This document shows positions 60,251-64,000 of a stretch of DNA of 64,000 bases, one piece after another; within the stretch, counting starts at the first letter, position 1, and every line of letters begins with the position of its first letter. A program made the position numbers and the translations under genes. The notes under the pieces are model-generated. The model searched no databases, was not told the DNA's origin, and worked only from the letters and a program-made list of their open reading frames with translations. The stretch comes from Bacteroidota bacterium. Lineage in GTDB: Bacteria; Bacteroidota; Bacteroidia; Chitinophagales; Chitinophagaceae. The stretch spans positions 496,001 through 560,000 of the forward strand of contig JADJJH010000001.1 in assembly GCA_016706595.1 (NCBI GenBank), read 5' to 3'.

Positions 60251-60898
60251 TTAATCCTGAACCAAAATTTTACTTTCAGGCACGGCAAATAAATTATCAT
60301 CTACAGGTCGTGGACGAATAGAAACCGCTGTAACAATTGTTGTATAATCAGTAGCTTCAATTTTATACTTAAGATATAATGATTTCATTTTTTCGGTATT
60401 CGTATTTTTATTAGCGAAATTGAAATTTACAAACCACTCGGGATTTAACTGAAGCGTATCGCTGTTATAATACAAGCTAATGGTTTTATCTACATAATAA
60501 TTTACGAGTTCATCGCATTCAATTCCTAATATCACTTCTTTTTTCGGATGAATTTCGCTACGTAAAATTCTTTGTGCTTGTCGTGATGCACTAAACCAAT
60601 GCAGCGTATCACTATCATCTTTGCTGTAATAAATACGATTTTCAGTTTTATCGTATCGTTGTTCACGCATCAAACCACTATCATACATTTCAAGATAGTT
60701 TCCTTCTTTAAAGTAAAGTGTAGCTTCGTTGCCAAAGCGCTTTAGTAATTGGTTGGCATTATATTTACTGCTAGATGGAACAAATGAATTTTTGTACAAT
60801 ATTTGTCCTTCGAAATATTTCCCTTCAGCATTTGATAAGAAAGGTAAACAAAGTAAGATGCAGAAAATAGATTGTTGAAGAGAGATTTGAAATTTCAT
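60251..60898 (-). CDS. Exported GLPGLI/DUF4412-like protein
   Basis: A 215-residue protein with a signal peptide (MKFQISLQQSIFCILLCLPF, cleavage near NAEG). The mature part YFEGQILYKNSFVPSSSKYN, the central EGNYLEMYDSGLMREQRYDK and VILGIECDELVNYY are typical of periplasmic GLPGLI/DUF4412-type proteins in Bacteroidota. Function unknown. A TATTTTTG element (60911-60904) ends 5 nt before the start codon. Confidence 0.8.
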   Translation of the reverse strand: MKFQISLQQSIFCILLCLPFLSNAEGKYFEGQILYKNSFVPSSSKYNANQLLKRFGNEATLYFKEGNYLEMYDSGLMREQRYDKTENRIYYSKDDSDTLHWFSASRQAQRILRSEIHPKKEVILGIECDELVNYYVDKTISLYYNSDTLQLNPEWFVNFNFANKNTNTEKMKSLYLKYKIEATDYTTIVTAVSIRPRPVDDNLFAVPESKILVQD

Positions 60899-60903
60899 GC
60901 CAT

Positions 60904-60911
60904 CAAAAATA
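60904..60911 (-). promoter_or_regulatory. -7 element for the exported GLPGLI-like protein
   Basis: Reverse-strand TATTTTTG, only 5 nt before the ATG at 60898. Predicts a nearly leaderless mRNA. The -33 is uncertain (TTG 23 nt away). Confidence 0.4.
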
Positions 60912-60983
60912 GCAATTTAAATGGTAATATTTTTCAACGTACACTTCAAATTCGCTTATCATGTTATCATCACATTTACCAAT

Positions 60984-60997
60984 CCGATAGCTATCGG
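60984..60997. repeat. 14-bp palindrome CCGATAGCTATCGG
   Basis: Perfect palindrome, second copy of the one at 3609-3622. It lies in the gap between sprA and the GLPGLI-like gene. Confidence 0.7.
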
Positions 60998-61018
60998 ATC
61001 ACATTCGCACATTGTGCT

Positions 61019-64000
61019 CTATTGTCCAAATAAGAACCTAATCATAATACCAGCCCGGGTTGTGGTAATAGGGTATGAGTTCGAAACATATGGAATACTT
61101 TGACGACGATCGAAGAAGAAACGAAGGGTAACCGATTTGGTCAATAAATAATCGATGGAAGGGGAGATGGTTATTACTTTTTGTCCGCGTGTGGCTTTCG
61201 ATTCACGCTGATCTAATCTACTTAAGGTTGTAAAATCATCGCGTAAGCCTAAATCCATTTTAATATTTACATCGCTTTTGTATTTATCAATGCCGAAATA
61301 AGGAATTTTTAATTGAACATTTTTTATGCGAATTCCACCACCCAAGGTAATTTCTTTACTTTTTGTTTCACTTAATTGATAATCGATTAAGCTCATACTT
61401 AAGGTTCTTCCTTTTTTATATTCAATTCTAAAGTTGAGTGAGTTTTTAAAAGTGGCATCGATACCGATTAATGGTCCAAAATTTTCAGTAATCGTCATAT
61501 TCGGTACCGAAAAATAAGGTACATAATTATGCGATACTGAATCGATAAATGAGGGGAAGCCTAGTGCATATACATCTCGATATAGTAAGGAAGATGTAAA
61601 ACTATTCATTGATAAAGTACCTGTATACGAATGATTTAAAGTGAAACTTTGGAAAATAGGTTTAAACATTTTAGTACGTGCTAAACCATTATAATTAATT
61701 CTCCAATTCGGCATCGGTAAAATATTCTTGAAAGGATTGGATCGAATATTTTCGTTATTACTTTCAACTAATGGATAGGTTTTTGGATCCTTTCCGGTAT
61801 ATGCCGATAAAAATGCCGGTATCAAAACATCTTGCGAATATCGAGTATATCCTTTTTTATATTCTTCATCTTCAGGTGCATTGGCATTTCCGGTATAAGG
61901 ATTAATTAAGCCTAACCTTTCAGAAATCACTTTTCTATTATTTTCGAAATCAAAAAAGGCTTCGGTTAAATTATCGGCACCTCGCTTTTGGAAAATAGTA
62001 TTTAAGGCGATATAGGATATTGAAAATCCACCGGTTTCATAAGGGTTTAGATGAATATAGTCTGACGTTCCTCCAACTGTATCTTTAAATAATTCTTGAT
62101 GCGCTTTGTTAAAGGTTTTATTAAGCGTCAAATCAATTTTGAAATCTTTTATGGGTTCAAGATTAGCGGTAAGATTTAGTGTTTGTGAAAACTGCTGTTG
62201 GAAATTCGCATTAAACAATGAATCCCTCGTCATTACATTATCATTGCCTTGTGCTTCAAGCCATAAGCGATCGGGTTGATAGCCAAATGCAAATAAGTCG
62301 GGGTTACGATCATTGCGCATATTCATGCCTAATATCTGCGTGCTATCCATATAACCCGGAAGTATGGTTCCTTGGTTTTCATTATAACTTAAACTGGCGC
62401 GCTTTACCATCATGAGTAAATTACCTACAACACGTACAGTTGATGAAGGATTAAACTCTTTCTTTTTCTTTTTTACGGGTGGTTTTTTGGTTGTTTTTAC
62501 TAATGAGTTTGTTCCTTTTTTTGTGGTGTCTTTTGCACTTGCATCTTTACCTGCTCTTGCACTCAACAAATCTTTTGAATCTTTGCCTTTATTTTTTGAA
62601 TCTTTACTTTCCTTTGGTTCCTCTTTACTATCTTCTTTTTTAGTAAGCGAAGGTTCTTTGTCATTGCCTGATGAACTTTCACCTGCACCATCTTTTGTAT
62701 TTTGTTCTCCTTTAGCACTTTCTCGTCCTTTACCTCCCGACCGATCGCCGCCTTGTTGTTCGATTCGTTTATCGTTTCCTTTATTGGTAGGTTGTCCACC
62801 TCTACCGGCAGCTTGTTTTGGACTATTAATAATACGCAAGAACTTTACTTTATTATACAATTTATTGAAATCCATTTCGGCATTCAATTGTTTGTTGGAT
62901 GTGTTGCCAATAGTATTACCCAAGTTTTTGGCAAGTAACGAGGCGCTAGTCCAAGTATAGGTAGAACCATATCCTCCACGTAAGGTAGTCCAATCGAGTA
63001 ATGGAAACTTGGAAAGTGGAACTGTATAATTTGTATTGAAGCTTTGGTTATATCCAGTGTTTCTGCCAAGTCGTGAAAAATTTCGCCATAGCGTATCTTT
63101 CTTTTGTTGATTATCTATTTTACCAAATGGTTCATCGATACGAGAATTGTTTAATGCATTAAAATCAAATGATAGTGCTTTGGTTATATCCCAACGTAAG
63201 GTGTAGGTTCGAGACCAAGTAAAGAATTTATAGTAGTTTGGCTCAATAGGGTAGGCAGCTTCATCAATGTTTCGAATTTGCGTTTCGCCTACAGAGCGAC
63301 TTAGTTGATTTCGGAAGGTGAAATTCGACGGCAAAATATTAAAATTGAAATCACGAATGAGTGCGAGATATTTCTTCTTTTGCGAAATGATTTTTTTAAA
63401 TGGTTCAATGGGTTTTGCTTTTACAGAATAGGTATAACCTAAACTGGCTTGATGTTCATCGAGTTGATCTTTTTCGAGTAAAGGATTATGTTTATTGGTT
63501 TGGCTGTATGAATAACTCATGTCAAAATTCTGCAAATCCCATAGCTGTCTTTTTTTATCTCCGGTAGGTGCGATTCTAACATTTTGAAAATTTAAGCTTT
63601 TAATTGAAGTAAAATCTTGCGCAGCAATTTTAACTGAATCGCGTTGTTTGCCCGAATAGTTTTTTACTTTATCAGCAAATTTCACATCCATATCATAAGG
63701 GTCAAAAATAGGATTACTCACTGATTGAAAATATCCTGCAAATATTGGCAATTGTAATCCCCAACTTTTAGGGGCCAGTTTACCGGCATTAATATTGGCT
63801 GATATATCAAATTGAGAAAAATTATCTCTGGTGCGTTGGTTCACGCGTTGGTCGATATTTCCATAACCATCTGTATGCATACTTCCGCTTGCTTTGATGG
63901 TACCAATATCGGCTAATTGTAAATCTACTTTGCCAAGTGCCGCATAACCACCTTCTTCATTTAAACTGGATAATCGTAATTCATTAAACCAAACTTCACC
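61019..64000 (-). CDS. sprA: SprA, type IX secretion translocon/gliding motility protein, C-terminal part
   Basis: The reverse strand encodes at least 994 residues; the gene runs off the right edge, starting in the window with EVWFNELRLSSLNEEGGYAA and LGKVDLQLADIGTIKASG. The protein is a giant beta-barrel that forms the outer membrane channel for T9SS cargo. Strand motifs continue through SFDFNALNNSRIDEPFGKI, LNLTANLEPIKDFKIDLTLN and LGINPYTG-like GLINPYTGNANAP to the terminal RAGIMIRFLFGQ. An unusual insert of about 118 residues rich in Lys, Glu, Ser and Gly lies at about 62450-62815. The frame is intact throughout. Confidence 0.92.
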   Translation of the reverse strand, partial: GEVWFNELRLSSLNEEGGYAALGKVDLQLADIGTIKASGSMHTDGYGNIDQRVNQRTRDNFSQFDISANINAGKLAPKSWGLQLPIFAGYFQSVSNPIFDPYDMDVKFADKVKNYSGKQRDSVKIAAQDFTSIKSLNFQNVRIAPTGDKKRQLWDLQNFDMSYSYSQTNKHNPLLEKDQLDEHQASLGYTYSVKAKPIEPFKKIISQKKKYLALIRDFNFNILPSNFTFRNQLSRSVGETQIRNIDEAAYPIEPNYYKFFTWSRTYTLRWDITKALSFDFNALNNSRIDEPFGKIDNQQKKDTLWRNFSRLGRNTGYNQSFNTNYTVPLSKFPLLDWTTLRGGYGSTYTWTSASLLAKNLGNTIGNTSNKQLNAEMDFNKLYNKVKFLRIINSPKQAAGRGGQPTNKGNDKRIEQQGGDRSGGKGRESAKGEQNTKDGAGESSSGNDKEPSLTKKEDSKEEPKESKDSKNKGKDSKDLLSARAGKDASAKDTTKKGTNSLVKTTKKPPVKKKKKEFNPSSTVRVVGNLLMMVKRASLSYNENQGTILPGYMDSTQILGMNMRNDRNPDLFAFGYQPDRLWLEAQGNDNVMTRDSLFNANFQQQFSQTLNLTANLEPIKDFKIDLTLNKTFNKAHQELFKDTVGGTSDYIHLNPYETGGFSISYIALNTIFQKRGADNLTEAFFDFENNRKVISERLGLINPYTGNANAPEDEEYKKGYTRYSQDVLIPAFLSAYTGKDPKTYPLVESNNENIRSNPFKNILPMPNWRINYNGLARTKMFKPIFQSFTLNHSYTGTLSMNSFTSSLLYRDVYALGFPSFIDSVSHNYVPYFSVPNMTITENFGPLIGIDATFKNSLNFRIEYKKGRTLSMSLIDYQLSETKSKEITLGGGIRIKNVQLKIPYFGIDKYKSDVNIKMDLGLRDDFTTLSRLDQRESKATRGQKVITISPSIDYLLTKSVTLRFFFDRRQSIPYVSNSYPITTTRAGIMIRFLFGQ

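Noticed and set aside
1..64000. tRNA or rRNA genes
   Set aside because: I looked for T-loop-like ggttcgaatcc strings and rRNA signatures and found none convincing.

Overview
The window is a low-GC chromosomal segment of a Bacteroidota bacterium. Supporting signs are the C-terminal part of SprA (type IX secretion translocon), a protein with a type IX secretion tail, FadL-type and GLPGLI-like envelope proteins, TAnnTTTG promoter elements and the infA-rpmJ-rpsM-rpsK-rpsD-rpoA-rplQ gene order. The protein set (SDR-type threonine dehydrogenase, archaeal-like acyl-CoA mutase large subunit, LytS/LytTR pair, Calx-beta/dockerin-like secreted protein) fits an environmental Chitinophagales/Sphingobacteriales-like lineage. 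Nothing here fixes the genus, and I saw no tRNA or rRNA gene.

Layout. 0-5.2 kb is core: ychF (partial), an rRNA m5C methyltransferase, aroK, a DUF423 protein, ccmB and a DEAD-box helicase. 5.3-23.7 kb is an accessory island read almost wholly on the + strand. It holds a J-domain/KTSC protein, two paralogous HigBA-like toxin-antitoxin pairs, a ParE-like pair with a frameshifted toxin, a VOC protein, an MntA/HepT pair, a NACHT NTPase, a type I restriction-modification locus and a second VOC protein. Short inverted-repeat junctions resembling integron attC sites separate several of these genes, and palindromic REPIN-like elements sit in many gaps. 23.9-31.7 kb is core again: the ribosomal protein/RNA polymerase alpha operon, miaB, thrS and a structured RNA-like element. 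31.8-38.0 kb holds a FadL-type porin, a GDSL lipoprotein, a LytS kinase with a frameshifted LytTR regulator, and a B12-dependent acyl-CoA mutase. 38.1-40.1 kb is a second accessory patch: a third HigBA-like pair and a REP-associated tyrosine transposase (RAYT) surrounded by the same palindromes found in the first island. 40.2-64 kb is mostly core and envelope: an NRAMP-UspA fusion behind a DtxR/MntR-like operator, an HMG-CoA-lyase-like enzyme, a methyltransferase, ppk1-ppx, two giant secreted proteins, rluF, a dicarboxylate symporter, a cysteine-cluster protein, threonine dehydrogenase and sprA.

Main themes. (1) A RAYT and about 15 copies of two related palindrome types suggest an active or recent REP/REPIN system. 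(2) Several toxin-antitoxin operons carry a promoter ending only 4-5 nt before a GTG or ATG start, so they look like self-contained, leaderless cassettes. (3) The type I RM locus is damaged: two in-frame stops in hsdR, a scrambled 5' end in hsdS and a frameshift in an adjoining PD-(D/E)XK-like gene, while hsdM is intact. Either the island is decaying or the assembly has local errors; raw reads would decide.
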